Below are positions 38,772 through 48,543 of a stretch of DNA of 64,000 nt, piece after piece (within the stretch, counting starts at the first letter, position 1; each line of letters begins with the position of its first letter). This stretch comes from Massilia sp. CF038 (GTDB lineage Bacteria; Pseudomonadota; Gammaproteobacteria; Burkholderiales; Burkholderiaceae_D): contig NZ_FQWU01000004.1 of assembly GCF_900129765.1 (NCBI RefSeq), positions 62,001 through 126,000 on the forward strand, given 5' to 3'. A program made the position numbers and the translations under genes. Under the pieces are notes generated by a model. It searched no databases, was not told where the DNA came from, and saw nothing but the letters and a program-made list of their open reading frames with translations.

Positions 38772-40339
38772 TTTTTTTCTTTCGGCGCGTCTTTCATTTC
38801 TTCGCGCACTTGCTCTTTCCACTCGCGCTCGCGCGCATCGATCAAGGCCATGTCGTAGAACGAGGCGTCGGCCGACTTGCGCGCGATGTCAAGCTGGTCC
38901 AGCGCCGACTTCTTGCCGCCGGCCAGGGCATAGTATTCGGCCAGGGAAATATGCTGCAGCGCCAGCTTGCCCTGGGCCGCGTAGGCCTTGGCCAGCAATT
39001 CATGGATTTTCTCTTCTTGCCGGTAAGACTGGGACTGGTCGCGCAGATAGGTGGTCGCTTCGGCCAGCCTGCCGGTGTCAATCAGGGCTTCGGCATACTG
39101 GTGGGCGATGCCGCGCGAGAGCGGGAAGCGCTGGTGGGCCGCCGCTGCGTCTTTCACGCCCTGTTCGCGCACGGCGGCACTTTGACCCGGCGCCATCTTG
39201 ATTTCCAGCTCCAGCGAAGCGAACATGGCGGCGCCATCGGAAGCGGCCTGACCGGTCGAGAACGTGCCCTCGCTGCGGCGCATGGTGCCGCGCGCCTTGT
39301 CCAGCCAGCTCTGCGCCTTGGCCAGTTCGCCCCGTTTCAGCGCGAGGAAGGCCAGGCCATACTGGGCGCCAGCCTGATGTTGCCGGTTCTGCGACTGCAG
39401 CTGTGCCTCAAGCGCGGCCTGCGCCTCGCTGCGTCCGCGCGCGCTTTCATCCTGCAGCACCCGGACCCGCCCACGTACTAAATAGAACTCGACATTATCG
39501 ATGCGCTGGCGGTAGGGCACTTCGCGGATCCGTGCCTGGATGTCGGAAATGCGTTCGGTGGTGAGCGGGTGACTGCGCAGATAGGCCGGCACCAGATCGG
39601 AGTAGGCCCGGCTGGCCACTTGCATGCGCTGGAAAAAAGCCACCATGCCGGAGGTATCGTAGCCGCCCGCGCCCATGATCTGGAAACCGACCCGGTCAGC
39701 TTCGCGCTCGGCGTCGCGGCTGAAATTGAGCTGGCGCTGGATGGCCAGGCCCTGGCCACCCATGAAGACGCCCATGGCTGCGTCGCTCGAGGAACGCGCC
39801 GCCAGCGCGGCCAGCACCAGGGCGGCCAGGGGAATCAGTACATCCTGCTTTTGCTGGCCGATCATGCGCGCAATGTGGCGCTGCGCCACGTGGCCGATTT
39901 CGTGGCCCAGGACCGAAGCCAGCTCGCTCTCGGACTGGGCCGACAGCAGCAAGGCCGAATGCACGGCAATGAAACCGCCCGGCAGGGCGAAGGCATTGAG
40001 CTGCGGATCGCGGACCGCGAAAAAGAAAAAGTCGTTATTGGTTTCGCCGCGCGCCCCCGGATAGGCCGCCACCAGGCCGCTGCCGAAATTGTTCAGGTAT
40101 TCCAGGACCGCTTCATCATTGAGATAATCATTGTTGCGCCGGATATCGCGCATGATTTCTTCGCCCAGCTTGCGCTCGATGATGGGCGAGAGGTCGCCGC
40201 GGGCAGCATCGCCCAGCGTCGGCAGGGCCGTATTATTGGGAATGGCCTGGGCCTGCCCGGCAGCAGTGGGGGCGGCCAGGGCCGCCAGCAGCGCAGTGCC
40301 CAGCGCGAGGCCCCGCAGGGAGTCGGTTTTCGATTTCAC
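38768..40339 (-). CDS. Periplasmic M48 metalloprotease with TPR region (BepA-like)
   Basis: A 523-residue exported protease resembling BepA/YfgC, which assists and degrades outer-membrane proteins such as LptD. Signal peptide (about 1-32), M48 domain with the zinc motif HEIGH (146-150) and a downstream READRVG Glu ligand, then helical TPR-like repeats from about 300 to the end. The start is a GTG (VKSKTDS) at the signal-peptide boundary; the upstream ATG would add an untypical Arg-rich stretch. It is convergent with the hypothetical gene, sharing 4 bases, and divergent from moaC. Confidence 0.9.
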   Translation of the reverse strand: MKSKTDSLRGLALGTALLAALAAPTAAGQAQAIPNNTALPTLGDAARGDLSPIIERKLGEEIMRDIRRNNDYLNDEAVLEYLNNFGSGLVAAYPGARGETNNDFFFFAVRDPQLNAFALPGGFIAVHSALLLSAQSESELASVLGHEIGHVAQRHIARMIGQQKQDVLIPLAALVLAALAARSSSDAAMGVFMGGQGLAIQRQLNFSRDAEREADRVGFQIMGAGGYDTSGMVAFFQRMQVASRAYSDLVPAYLRSHPLTTERISDIQARIREVPYRQRIDNVEFYLVRGRVRVLQDESARGRSEAQAALEAQLQSQNRQHQAGAQYGLAFLALKRGELAKAQSWLDKARGTMRRSEGTFSTGQAASDGAAMFASLELEIKMAPGQSAAVREQGVKDAAAAHQRFPLSRGIAHQYAEALIDTGRLAEATTYLRDQSQSYRQEEKIHELLAKAYAAQGKLALQHISLAEYYALAGGKKSALDQLDIARKSADASFYDMALIDAREREWKEQVREEMKDAPKEKN

Positions 40340-40417
40340 GGTGCTATGATACCCGCATCTGCCCGGGCAACGCGACCGGGCCCGCCATCGAAACACTTTG
40401 TTACCAGCCCCTTATAT

Positions 40418-40912
40418 ATGAGCCAGAATACGCCAGACCAGCTTAGCCATTTCGACGCCAGCGGCCAGGCCCACATGGTCGATGTTGCCGCCAAGGCCGA
40501 TACGCACCGCATTGCCGTGGCGGCAGGCACCATCCGCATGCAGCCGGCCACGCTGGCACTGATCACGTCCGGTACGGCAAAAAAAGGCGATGTGCTTGGC
40601 ATTGCCCGCATCGCCGCCATCATGGCCTCGAAAAAAACCAGCGAACTGGTGCCGCTGTGCCATCCGCTGGCACTGACCCGGGTCACGGTCAGCTTCGACA
40701 TCGACCAGGCCGCCTGCGCGGTGCACTGCCAGGCCCAGGTCGAGACCGTGGGCAAGACGGGGGTCGAGATGGAAGCCCTGATGTCGGTCCAGGTCGGCCT
40801 GCTGACGATTTATGATATGTGCAAGGCAGTCGACCGGGGCATGGTCATGACCGATGTGCGGGTGCTGGAAAAGCACGGCGGCAAGACCGACTGGCGGCAC
40901 AGCGGCAGCTGA
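40418..40912 (+). CDS. moaC: Cyclic pyranopterin monophosphate synthase MoaC
   Basis: Acts with MoaA to make cyclic pyranopterin monophosphate, the first intermediate of molybdenum cofactor. The 164 residues have [29 protein letters not shown] and [11 protein letters not shown] with the catalytic Lys and Asp. It is transcribed alone; no other mo genes are in the window. The ATG was chosen because MSQNTPD begins the family pattern. Confidence 0.95.
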   Translation: MSQNTPDQLSHFDASGQAHMVDVAAKADTHRIAVAAGTIRMQPATLALITSGTAKKGDVLGIARIAAIMASKKTSELVPLCHPLALTRVTVSFDIDQAACAVHCQAQVETVGKTGVEMEALMSVQVGLLTIYDMCKAVDRGMVMTDVRVLEKHGGKTDWRHSGS

Positions 40913-41076
40913 CACCCGTTTTATGCGGCTGGCATCCCGCCAGGGCTGCCATTTTTTGTCAGCACCGCCGCCTGGAACCACCCGGCGCCCCTTTCGGGGG
41001 TGTCAAGACAGGGAAAAGAAATGCCACACGGCAGTACTTGCCCCTCAGAGCATTGGTTTACGGACAACTCAATTGC

Positions 41077-41092
41077 TGGCACGGAAGATGCT
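41077..41092 (+). promoter_or_regulatory. Sigma-54 promoter of the first pilin gene
   Basis: TGGCACGGAAGATGCT: the -24 GG and -12 GC are spaced exactly 12 bases, as RpoN requires; one base departs from TGGCACG-N4-TTGCW. Start of transcription expected near 41103, giving a leader of about 46 bases. Type IV pilin genes are commonly driven by RpoN with PilR. Confidence 0.88.
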
Positions 41093-41149
41093 TATAGTGA
41101 TGCATGGCAGACGAACTGCTAGTTATCACCTTAAACCCACGGAGAAATC

Positions 41150-41647
41150 ATGAACGTTTCGAAAAAAATCCAAGCCGGCTTCACCCTGATCGAACTGATG
41201 ATCGTTGTTGCAATTATCGGTATTCTGGCTGCTGTTGCACTGCCTGCTTACCAGGACTACACCGCTCGCGCTAAAGTGACCGAGGTAAACCTGCAAGTTG
41301 GCGCATGCAAAGGTGCTGTTTCGGAATTCATCCAGACCAACGCCAAGTTCCCAACCGACGCTGAACAAGCTGGTTGCAGCAAAGACGTGCAAACCAAATA
41401 CATGGCTGGCGGCATCACCGTTGATTCGACCACCGGCAAAATCACCTCGGGTCTGATCCGTAACGTCGCTACCGGCGCTGATGGCAAGAGCATCATTCTG
41501 CAGCCAACCACCGACGACAAGCGCACCAAGCCAATGACCACCGCTGCTGACGCGATCCTGGGCTGGTCCTGCGGTACCGACGCTGCTACCAAGGACTACA
41601 AGTTCTTCCCAGCAACCTGCCGTCAAGCAGTTCTGGCTGGCCTGTAA
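41150..41647 (+). CDS. pilA: Type IV major pilin, copy 1
   Basis: A 165-residue type IVa pilin. The class III leader is cut by PilD between Gly10 and Phe11 (QAG/FTLIEL), leaving Glu5 of the mature chain for assembly. The hydrophobic N-terminal helix is followed by a globular domain with four Cys, the last two framing the C-terminal D-region loop (WSCGT...ATCRQ). It is 158/165 identical to the second copy 1.3 kb downstream. Codon use (many GCT, GTT) is unlike its GC-rich neighbours, typical for very high expression. It has its own sigma-54 promoter and terminator. Confidence 0.96.
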   Translation: MNVSKKIQAGFTLIELMIVVAIIGILAAVALPAYQDYTARAKVTEVNLQVGACKGAVSEFIQTNAKFPTDAEQAGCSKDVQTKYMAGGITVDSTTGKITSGLIRNVATGADGKSIILQPTTDDKRTKPMTTAADAILGWSCGTDAATKDYKFFPATCRQAVLAGL

Positions 41648-41690
41648 TAGTTCTGATCGCCACCTGGCCTTGGCCGGGTGGCATGCAAGT

Positions 41691-41720
41691 AAAAACGCCC
41701 GCAACTGCGGGCGTTTTTTA
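41691..41720 (+). terminator. Terminator of pilin copy 1
   Basis: ACGCCCGCA-act-TGCGGGCGT stem with TTTTTTA after it. The preceding A-run lets it also serve the convergent gene. Confidence 0.93.
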
Positions 41721-41754
41721 TTGCTCAGCAAAAATCCGTATCGGAACGCTGGCC

Positions 41755-42258
41755 CTAGCGGCTGGCGCCACTGACCGTGTCGCGCACGTGCTGCATTTGC
41801 GCCGCTGCCACGGGATCGCCCAGGACGGCGGCCCGCAGAATCCAGATCAGCCCCTCGTTTTCATTTTTCACGACCCCGATCCCATCGGTATAGCAGCGCC
41901 CTAAAAAGTACATCGCACTGGGGAAATTCTGCTTGGCCGCCAGTTCCAGCCAGTAGCGACCGGCCTTTGGCTGCTGGTAAAAGAGAAAATGCAAGGCCAG
42001 ATCGCTTTGCGCCCAGGCAGCACCGTCATCGGCCGCCTTGATCAACGCCAGATCAGTGTCGTCCAGCGGCAACACGACGTGCGGCCGGATCGAGGCGAAG
42101 TCCACCATGGCGCGGCCGTTCGCGCAGCTCTCCATGCGCCGGGTGACCGTGCCTTCGGCAATCCGCCTGCGCATCGTACTTTCACTCCAGGTGGTCAGGC
42201 TGAGCGCGGCGGCCACACTGATGAAGTCCAGATTTGTTCCTGTCGAGCCGACTTCCAC
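41755..42258 (-). CDS. Possible HTH plus Sel1-repeat protein between the pilin copies
   Basis: A 167-residue protein lying antisense between two pilin genes. Residues about 10-45 (ISVAAALSLTTWSESTMRRRIAEG) read like a helix-turn-helix of the MerR/excisionase kind. Residues about 75-160 carry two Sel1-like helical repeats (DLALHFLF...AGRYWLELAAKQNFPSAMYFLG and a second unit). The GTG start follows a near-perfect [10 protein letters not shown] do not know a named family for the whole protein. A local regulator of pilin expression is possible but unproven. An interrupted palindrome (CACCC-N7-GGGTG, 42284-42300) lies just upstream. Confidence 0.7.
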   Translation of the reverse strand: MEVGSTGTNLDFISVAAALSLTTWSESTMRRRIAEGTVTRRMESCANGRAMVDFASIRPHVVLPLDDTDLALIKAADDGAAWAQSDLALHFLFYQQPKAGRYWLELAAKQNFPSAMYFLGRCYTDGIGVVKNENEGLIWILRAAVLGDPVAAAQMQHVRDTVSGASR

Positions 42259-42381
42259 ATCACCTCCGTTTGAGACCGTCAGGCACCCTTCAAATGGGTG
42301 TCAGCGGCTGTTTCTAGGCAAGATGATAGCGCGTTGGGGATGTCAATGGGCACTTTTTGCCTATCCTATGGGCAAGAAAGC

Positions 42382-42397
42382 TGGCACGCCGGTTGCT
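42382..42397 (+). promoter_or_regulatory. Sigma-54 promoter of the second pilin gene
   Basis: TGGCACGCCGGTTGCT: full match to TGGCACG-N4-TTGCW, with GG and GC 12 bases apart. Transcription should start near 42408, leaving a leader of about 42 bases. It is closer to consensus than the promoter of copy 1. Confidence 0.92.
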
Positions 42398-42441
42398 TAG
42401 TAATAATCAAGGCAAACGCTGCCGGTAATTTAACCCCCTAG

Positions 42442-42948
<507 letters not shown>

Positions 42949-42993
42949 TATAGTATGATCTCCACCCGGCGCAGGCCGGGCGGATGCAAGTTT

Positions 42994-43021
42994 AAAACGC
43001 CCGCTGCTGCGGGCGTTTTTT
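42994..43021 (+). terminator. Terminator of pilin copy 2
   Basis: AACGCCCGC and GCGGGCGTT stem followed by TTTTAT. The tfpX ribosome binding site begins right after it, so the accessory gene depends on read-through or its own promoter. Confidence 0.92.
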
Positions 43022-43041
43022 ATGGAAGAAGGAGATTGACA

Positions 43042-43806
43042 ATGGCACCACAGATGGCTGATCGCTTGCGTGCATCAGGCTTGCATTTGCTTATTTCGCT
43101 GTGTGTTGCGGCACTCAGTGCTGCGCTGGTGTTTTTGGTGCTGTACCCGACACCGCTGGCCCAGGCCTGCGGTGTGACCGAGATTTTCCTGCTGCTATTG
43201 GTGGTCGATATTTCCCTCGGCCCCTTGATCACCCTGTGCGTGTTCAACCGCGCCAAACCCGAACTCAAGCGCGATCTGCTCATTGTCGGGCTGATCCAGC
43301 TGGCCGCGTTGTGCTACGGCTTGCACACGGTGTACATAGCGCGTCCTGCCTACGTGGTGTTTGCGGTCGATCGCTTCGACCTGATGTATGCCAACGACCT
43401 CGATGACGCCAAGCTGGCGCCGGTCACGCTGAGCGAATTCAAACAGGTACCCTTGCTCGGTCCGAAGACGGTGGCCGCGATTCTGCCGGCCGACTCAGGC
43501 GAGCGTTCGGCACTGACGTTCTCGTCCGCTACGGGCGGCGCCGACCTGCATCAATTGCCCAAGTACTACCGCCCATTAGTCCAGGCGAAGGCGGACATCA
43601 TTGCCAAGTCCAGGCCCCTGGCGGAACTGAACAATTTCAATCGGGCCGAGACGGCAAAAGTGACGCAGCTGGCGGAGAAGTACCGGGCCAGGCAGATCGA
43701 TGCCGGCTTCTTGCCGCTGAAAGGAAAAGCCCAGGACGTCACGGTGCTGATCAACCGCGCCGATGGCACCGTCCTGGAGATGGTGGACTTGCGTCCCTGG
43801 CTGTAA
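43042..43806 (+). CDS. TfpX/TfpZ-family type IV pilin accessory protein
   Basis: A 254-residue inner-membrane protein. Three to four N-terminal membrane segments (about 10-110) with VVDISLGPLITLCVF and ARPAYVVFAVDRFDL, then a periplasmic domain. Relatives in Pseudomonas (TfpX, TfpZ) are encoded next to particular pilin alleles and help their assembly or stability. Placement 93 bases after pilin copy 2 agrees. The ATG has AAGGAGA upstream; an earlier in-frame ATG would start inside the pilin terminator region. Confidence 0.88.
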   Translation: MAPQMADRLRASGLHLLISLCVAALSAALVFLVLYPTPLAQACGVTEIFLLLLVVDISLGPLITLCVFNRAKPELKRDLLIVGLIQLAALCYGLHTVYIARPAYVVFAVDRFDLMYANDLDDAKLAPVTLSEFKQVPLLGPKTVAAILPADSGERSALTFSSATGGADLHQLPKYYRPLVQAKADIIAKSRPLAELNNFNRAETAKVTQLAEKYRARQIDAGFLPLKGKAQDVTVLINRADGTVLEMVDLRPWL

Positions 43807-43818
43807 CGCTGCGCGCGC

Positions 43819-44379
43819 TCAGCGCGCGTGGAAGGTCATGCGGGTGCCAGCCAGGTTGATCACGTCGCCGTGCTCGAGTCGCTGCGGCACATCGCCCAGG
43901 CCGCTGCCATTGACTTGGGCACCGGTTTCACCTTCGATGTTGGAAGCGAAATAGGTGCCGGCGGCAAAACTGATGGCCACCACGGCCGTACCGGGCTTGC
44001 CCACGGTCGTGAGCGGCTTGGTCAAGGGCAGCTTGGTGCCCACATGGGCGCCACTGCCGACCTCGATCCAGCCGGAACGGGCTGGCTTGGGCGGCGTGGC
44101 CAGAAATTCCATTTCGTAAGTGGCAATCACGATCTTGTCGCCATGGGCCAGCTTGTGGCGATAAATCTTCTGCCCATTCACAAACGTGCCGTTGGTGCTG
44201 CCCAAATCTTCCAGAATGGCGTCGTCGATCGACACCAGGATGCTGGCATGCTGGCCGCTGACGGCTTTATGTTCGACCACGATATCGTTGTGGGCCTTGC
44301 GCCCGAGCGTCATCCGCTCTTTGTCGAGCTCGACTTCTTTGACCACCTGCGATTCACACGAAACAATCAGTTTTGCCAC
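43819..44379 (-). CDS. FHA-domain protein, two FHA units
   Basis: A 186-residue cytoplasmic protein. The first FHA domain (about 1-95) is canonical: LGRKAHNDIVV, SGQHASI and GSTNGTFVNG, which bind phospho-threonine peptides. The second half (about 100-186) follows the same strand order, with VGKPG in place of the Arg motif and VNGSGLGDVPQ where NGT is expected, so it looks like a degenerate FHA copy that may not bind phosphate. The GTG start has GGAGA 7 bases upstream. No Ser/Thr kinase is in the window. Confidence 0.87.
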   Translation of the reverse strand: MAKLIVSCESQVVKEVELDKERMTLGRKAHNDIVVEHKAVSGQHASILVSIDDAILEDLGSTNGTFVNGQKIYRHKLAHGDKIVIATYEMEFLATPPKPARSGWIEVGSGAHVGTKLPLTKPLTTVGKPGTAVVAISFAAGTYFASNIEGETGAQVNGSGLGDVPQRLEHGDVINLAGTRMTFHAR

Positions 44380-44551
44380 TTCAATCTCCGGCCAGTCGGG
44401 CCACAAAACACACGGGAAACATCCAATCCCGATATTATCAACTAGATCACGTATATTTACAAATTAACACAGCATTGCCATGCGCGACAGTGTGGCTGCA
44501 ATGCAGTACTAGCACGTTCCATGCCGAGATGAAATGATTCTCCAAATGCAA

Positions 44552-44573
44552 ACGGGGAGCTCTCGCTCCCCGT
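44552..44573 (-). terminator. Terminator of sucCD
   Basis: ACGGGGAGC-GAGA-GCTCCCCGT stem, followed by TTTGCATTT on the minus strand, 29 bases after the sucD stop. Confidence 0.75.
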
Positions 44574-44601
44574 CCTCAAGCAACAACGCTGCGTGTCAGG
44601 C

Positions 44602-45483
44602 TTACAGCATGTCTTTCAGCAAACGCGCCATTTCCGACGGGTTTTTGGTGGCCTTGATGCCGCATTCAGCCATGATGTCCAGCTTGGCTTGCGCGGTATC
44701 GGCACCGCCCGAGATCAGCGCGCCGGCGTGGCCCATGCGCTTGCCTGGTGGCGCGGTGACGCCCGCGATGAAGCACACCACTGGCTTTTTCATGTTGTCC
44801 TTGATCCAGTAGGCCGCATTGGCTTCGTCCGGACCGCCGATTTCGCCAATCATGATGACGGCGTCGGTATCAGGATCATCGTTGAACATTTTCATGACGT
44901 CGATGTGCTTCAGACCATTGATCGGGTCGCCGCCAATGCCCACTGCCGACGACTGGCCCAGACCAAGTGCGGTCAACTGGCCAACCGCTTCATAGGTCAG
45001 GGTGCCCGAACGCGAGACCACGCCGATGCGGCCCTTGCGGTGGATGTGACCTGGCATGATGCCGATCTTGATTTCGTCTGGCGTGATCAAGCCTGGGCAG
45101 TTCGGACCCAGCAGCAGGGTCTTGGAACCGGCTTTGGCCATGCGGTCCTTGAGGGCCATCATGTCACGCACGGGAATGCCTTCGGTGATGCAGATGGCCA
45201 GGTCCAGTTCAGCTTCAACAGCTTCCCAGATCGCGGCAGCCGCGCCTGCTGGCGGCACGTAGATCACCGACACGTTGGCGCCGGTTTCTTTCTTCGCTTC
45301 GGCCACGTTGGCGAAAATTGGAATGCCTTCGAAATCTTCGCCGGCTTTCTTCGGGTTCACGCCAGCAACGAAGGCATTCTTGCCGTTCGCGTAGTCGCGG
45401 CACATACGGGTGTGGAACTGGCCGGTCTTGCCGGTGATCCCTTGGGTAACTACTTTGGTATCTTTATTGATCAGAATCGACAT
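44602..45483 (-). CDS. sucD: Succinyl-CoA ligase alpha subunit
   Basis: Holds the CoA-binding Rossmann domain (TGKTGQFHT) and the phosphohistidine segment GHAGALISGG. With SucC it makes ATP or GTP from succinyl-CoA in the TCA cycle. The 293-residue length is standard. It starts 15 bases after sucC and is followed by a terminator. Confidence 0.96.
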   Translation of the reverse strand: MSILINKDTKVVTQGITGKTGQFHTRMCRDYANGKNAFVAGVNPKKAGEDFEGIPIFANVAEAKKETGANVSVIYVPPAGAAAAIWEAVEAELDLAICITEGIPVRDMMALKDRMAKAGSKTLLLGPNCPGLITPDEIKIGIMPGHIHRKGRIGVVSRSGTLTYEAVGQLTALGLGQSSAVGIGGDPINGLKHIDVMKMFNDDPDTDAVIMIGEIGGPDEANAAYWIKDNMKKPVVCFIAGVTAPPGKRMGHAGALISGGADTAQAKLDIMAECGIKATKNPSEMARLLKDML

Positions 45484-45498
45484 GGTATTTCCTTCGAA

Positions 45499-46668
45499 TT
45501 AAGCTTGACCGGCAGCGGCGGCAACCACGGCCTTGGCCGCTTCTTCCATCGTGTCTGCGGCGATGATCGGCAGGCCGGAGTCAGCCAGCATCTTCTTGCC
45601 GATCTCTTCGTTGGTGCCCTTCATGCGCACAACGAGTGGCACTTTCAGGGACACAGCCTTGGAGGCGGTGATCACGCCTTCGGCGATCACGTCGCAGCGC
45701 ATGATGCCGCCGAAAATGTTGACCAGGATGGCTTTCAGGCCTGGGTTTTTCAGCATGATCTTGAATGCTTCGGTGACTTTCTCAGCCGTTGCACCGCCGC
45801 CCACGTCCAGGAAGTTGGCTGGCTCGCCGCCGAACAGCTTGATGGTGTCCATGGTGGCCATGGCCAGACCGGCGCCGTTCACCAGGCAGCCGATATTGCC
45901 GTCGAGCGAAATGTAAGCCAGGTCGAATTTCGACGCTTCCACTTCGGCTGGATCTTCTTCGTCCAGGTCGCGCATGGCAACGATGTTTGGCTGGCGATAC
46001 AGGGCGTTCGAATCGAAGTTGAACTTGGCGTCCAGTGCGATGACCTTGCCCGAACCGGTCAGGATCAGCGGGTTGATTTCGGCCAGCGAGCAATCGGTTT
46101 CCCAGTAGGCTTTGTACAGGCCCTTGATTTGCACTGCGAAGTCAGCCAGCGATGCGGCAGGCACGCCGATCTTGGTGCCGATGTCATTGCACTCGGCATC
46201 GGTCACACCGACGGACGGGTCGATGGCGATGTGGTGGATTTTTTCCGGATTGCTGTGGGCAACTTCTTCGATGTCCATGCCGCCTTCGCTCGATGCCATC
46301 AGCACCACGCGCTGGCTGACGCGGTCGGTGACCAGCGACACATACAGTTCTTTCTTGATGTCGGCGCCTTCTTCGATCAGCAGGCGGCGTACTTTCTGGC
46401 CTTCCGCGCTGGTCTGGTGCGTGATCAGCTGCATGCCCATGATCTGGTTGGCATACTCTTTGACTTGCTCAAGCGACTTGGCCACTTTCACGCCGCCGCC
46501 TTTGCCGCGGCCGCCAGCATGGATTTGCGCCTTGACTACCCAGACTGGGCCGCCCAGCGTTTCGGCTGCCTTGACGGCTTCGTCAACGGTCAGGCACGGA
46601 ATGCCGCGCGGAACCGTCACTCCGAATTGCCGGAGGATTTCTTTGCCTTGATACTCATGGATCTTCAT
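45499..46668 (-). CDS. sucC: Succinyl-CoA ligase beta subunit
   Basis: ATP-grasp subunit of succinyl-CoA synthetase, 389 residues. Begins with the family's [13 protein letters not shown] and contains [18 protein letters not shown] and the [10 protein letters not shown] segment. It is upstream of sucD on the minus strand, and downstream of the DUF2889 gene; this order occurs in other Burkholderiales. Confidence 0.96.
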   Translation of the reverse strand: MKIHEYQGKEILRQFGVTVPRGIPCLTVDEAVKAAETLGGPVWVVKAQIHAGGRGKGGGVKVAKSLEQVKEYANQIMGMQLITHQTSAEGQKVRRLLIEEGADIKKELYVSLVTDRVSQRVVLMASSEGGMDIEEVAHSNPEKIHHIAIDPSVGVTDAECNDIGTKIGVPAASLADFAVQIKGLYKAYWETDCSLAEINPLILTGSGKVIALDAKFNFDSNALYRQPNIVAMRDLDEEDPAEVEASKFDLAYISLDGNIGCLVNGAGLAMATMDTIKLFGGEPANFLDVGGGATAEKVTEAFKIMLKNPGLKAILVNIFGGIMRCDVIAEGVITASKAVSLKVPLVVRMKGTNEEIGKKMLADSGLPIIAADTMEEAAKAVVAAAAGQA

Positions 46669-46737
46669 ACTGGCTTCCCTTCTTTTGAAACTGATGGTGT
46701 GGAAATACGGTTGGGGTACGTAAAAAAAACGGGATTG

Positions 46738-47304
46738 CTATTGCGCTGCAGGTTTGATTGCCCAGCGCGGATAATACCGGGCCACCGCCGGCGCGCGCAG
46801 CCGCAACGCGTGGCATTTTTCAAGCTGAAATGGTTGCTCGGCGAGCTGGTCGTCGCCATCGCCGTCGCGGGTCTGGATCACATCATTGGCATAGGCCTGG
46901 ATCGCGGCGGTCGGCAGAATTTGCGCCAGCTCGGTCAAATGGGTGCAGCCCAGCACGCCGGACAGGCGTTCCTTGATCGCGGCACGAAAACCCTTGACCA
47001 GCGACAGGCCGATGAGTTGCTGATAGGCCGGGCCGATGGTGTCGCAATAACCAGGATAGGGAACCGCGTCGGAAGCGGCTTCGGCGCCCACAATCTGCAG
47101 CTCGCGGTTGATGGTAATGCGCAGGCTGAGGTTGTGCAGGAAAGTGCCGCCGGGGCGCGCGCCGGAGGCGAGCACCACGTCTTTCACCTTGACGTCGGAA
47201 ATGCAGGCGTCAAGATCCCACAAGCCATCGTCGCGCGCATAGGCATCGATCTGGATGGCGCGCGTATGCCGCAAGGCGCGAGGGACAGGAGAAGACAGGG
47301 GCAT
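46738..47304 (-). CDS. DUF2889 protein
   Basis: A 188-residue soluble protein of unknown function matching DUF2889: MPLSSPVPR near the start, DGLWDLDACISDVK, the IGPAYQQLIGLSLVKGF segment and GCTHLTELAQ. A second ATG three codons upstream is also possible. It lies 69 bases before sucC on the same strand, so shared transcription with the TCA genes is possible. No catalytic motif is apparent. Confidence 0.85.
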   Translation of the reverse strand: MPLSSPVPRALRHTRAIQIDAYARDDGLWDLDACISDVKVKDVVLASGARPGGTFLHNLSLRITINRELQIVGAEAASDAVPYPGYCDTIGPAYQQLIGLSLVKGFRAAIKERLSGVLGCTHLTELAQILPTAAIQAYANDVIQTRDGDGDDQLAEQPFQLEKCHALRLRAPAVARYYPRWAIKPAAQ

Positions 47305-47590
47305 AAAGACCAATGCCGGAAATGCGGCGTAAATAGTATGCAGCCGTGTGCTATTGCACTGATGCCGCAGCTTCTACGGCAACAAACCGCTCATGCGGCG
47401 CTGCGAAAACCCCGAAAGTTTATCACACCGGACTCGGGCGTGCCTTATTTAGAATCGACTTGTCAGATTGTTATTGCTGGACAAAATATTGATATTACGG
47501 GCAAGATGCGCCGCATGGCAGGCGTCGTTGACGCCATTTGCACAATCAGGTGGCGCAAATACGCAGCTGCGAAAACGAAAGGTTTCGATC

Positions 47591-47998
47591 ATGAAATGGG
47601 AAACGCCCTTGGCACCGTCGCTACCCTGGTATGCCCGGCTGGCCCATCTGGCCTTGGCTGCCATGATGGTCCTGATACTGGCCATGCTGGGGATGTCGAT
47701 GGCGATGGATCGATTCTCCTGGTCCGTGCATGTCATGGCCGGGCTGGTCGTCATTGCGCTGGCCGGACACATGCGTCGTGTCGCGTGGGGGCGCGCCATG
47801 GGGAGCTTGTTTAGCGTCGGTCTGGCGTTCACCCTGACCGCTGCGCTACTGCCGGATTCCGACGAGCCTAGCCCTTGGCTGGCCAACGCCCCGCTCTGGC
47901 TGAGCTGGCTGATCATTGTCAGCGCGGGCATCGTCGCCCTGCTGCCGGCAACCATCGTCGGCTTGCGTCGCGAATGGTTCAGCGACACCAAATGGTAG
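47591..47998 (+). CDS. Small inner-membrane protein of unknown function
   Basis: A 135-residue protein with four hydrophobic segments (about 17-36, 45-62, 72-88 and 103-122). No family is recognised. It begins MKWETPLAPS at an ATG after GAAAGG; the longer frame upstream is Arg-rich and unlikely to be coding. It is isolated between the divergent DUF2889 gene and the convergent recX, with a long bidirectional stem after it. Confidence 0.65.
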   Translation: MKWETPLAPSLPWYARLAHLALAAMMVLILAMLGMSMAMDRFSWSVHVMAGLVVIALAGHMRRVAWGRAMGSLFSVGLAFTLTAALLPDSDEPSPWLANAPLWLSWLIIVSAGIVALLPATIVGLRREWFSDTKW

Positions 47999-48081
47999 TA
48001 AAAAAGCGCAGCGCCTTCCACCTTTGAGGAGTATGGCCGGCCGGCGTCGGCGCATACGATGAAAGACGCTCCGCTTTTTTA
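47999..48081. terminator. Long bidirectional stem between the membrane protein gene and recX
   Basis: AAAAAAGCGCAGCGCCTT at the left pairs imperfectly with AAAGACGCTCCGCTTTTTT at the right, giving a U-tract for either direction. A second hairpin (GTATG...CATAC around GGCCGGCC) sits inside. Confidence 0.75.
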
Positions 48082-48083
48082 CC

Positions 48084-48542
48084 TTAATCGTCGTCGTCTT
48101 CCGGCGCGCCCTGGAGCGCGGTGCGCACGGCTTTTTGCGAAAAGCCGCGCTGCAGCAGAAAACGCATTTGCTTGTTACGCTCGGCAGGATCGGTGGCGAC
48201 CGTGCCGAATTTGCGCTGCCACACTTCGCAGGCGCGGGCGGTCTCGCTGTCGGCCAGACCCGCTTTGAGTTCTTGCAATGCTTCGCCGTTGACCCCGTGA
48301 CTTTGCAGTTCGGCCACGATGCGGCTGTTGCCAAAGCGCGCAGAACGGCGATGAATCAGGGATTCGGAAAAACGTTCCTGCGACAGCCAGTTATTCTTTT
48401 CCAGAAAATCGAGCAGGGCGGCGACATCCTCGCCCTCCTCGGCATATCTGGACAGCTTGCGCCCCAGTTCCAGCCGGCTGTGCTCGCGCATTGACAAATA
48501 CCGCAAGGCGCGCGCCTTCAGGCTCAGCTGGGGTGCAGGCAT
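48084..48542 (-). CDS. recX: Regulatory protein RecX
   Basis: Binds RecA filaments and limits recombination activity. The 152 residues are three-helix repeats typical of RecX, with [13 protein letters not shown] and [12 protein letters not shown]. The ATG at 48542 lies one base after the recA stop; the longer frame would overlap recA by 11 bases. It ends with an acidic EDDDD tail. Confidence 0.93.
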   Translation of the reverse strand: MPAPQLSLKARALRYLSMREHSRLELGRKLSRYAEEGEDVAALLDFLEKNNWLSQERFSESLIHRRSARFGNSRIVAELQSHGVNGEALQELKAGLADSETARACEVWQRKFGTVATDPAERNKQMRFLLQRGFSQKAVRTALQGAPEDDDD

Positions 48543-48543
48543 C

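Noticed and set aside
47314-47590. Gene in the 277-bp gap between DUF2889 and the small membrane protein
   Set aside because: The upstream extension of the membrane-protein frame is Arg-rich and lacks a ribosome site; I see only AT-rich promoter-like sequence and a small hairpin.
44593-47814. A 1073-codon plus-strand frame across sucD, sucC and DUF2889
   Set aside because: Shadow of three real minus-strand genes; no recognisable domain, and composition follows the codon bias of the other strand.
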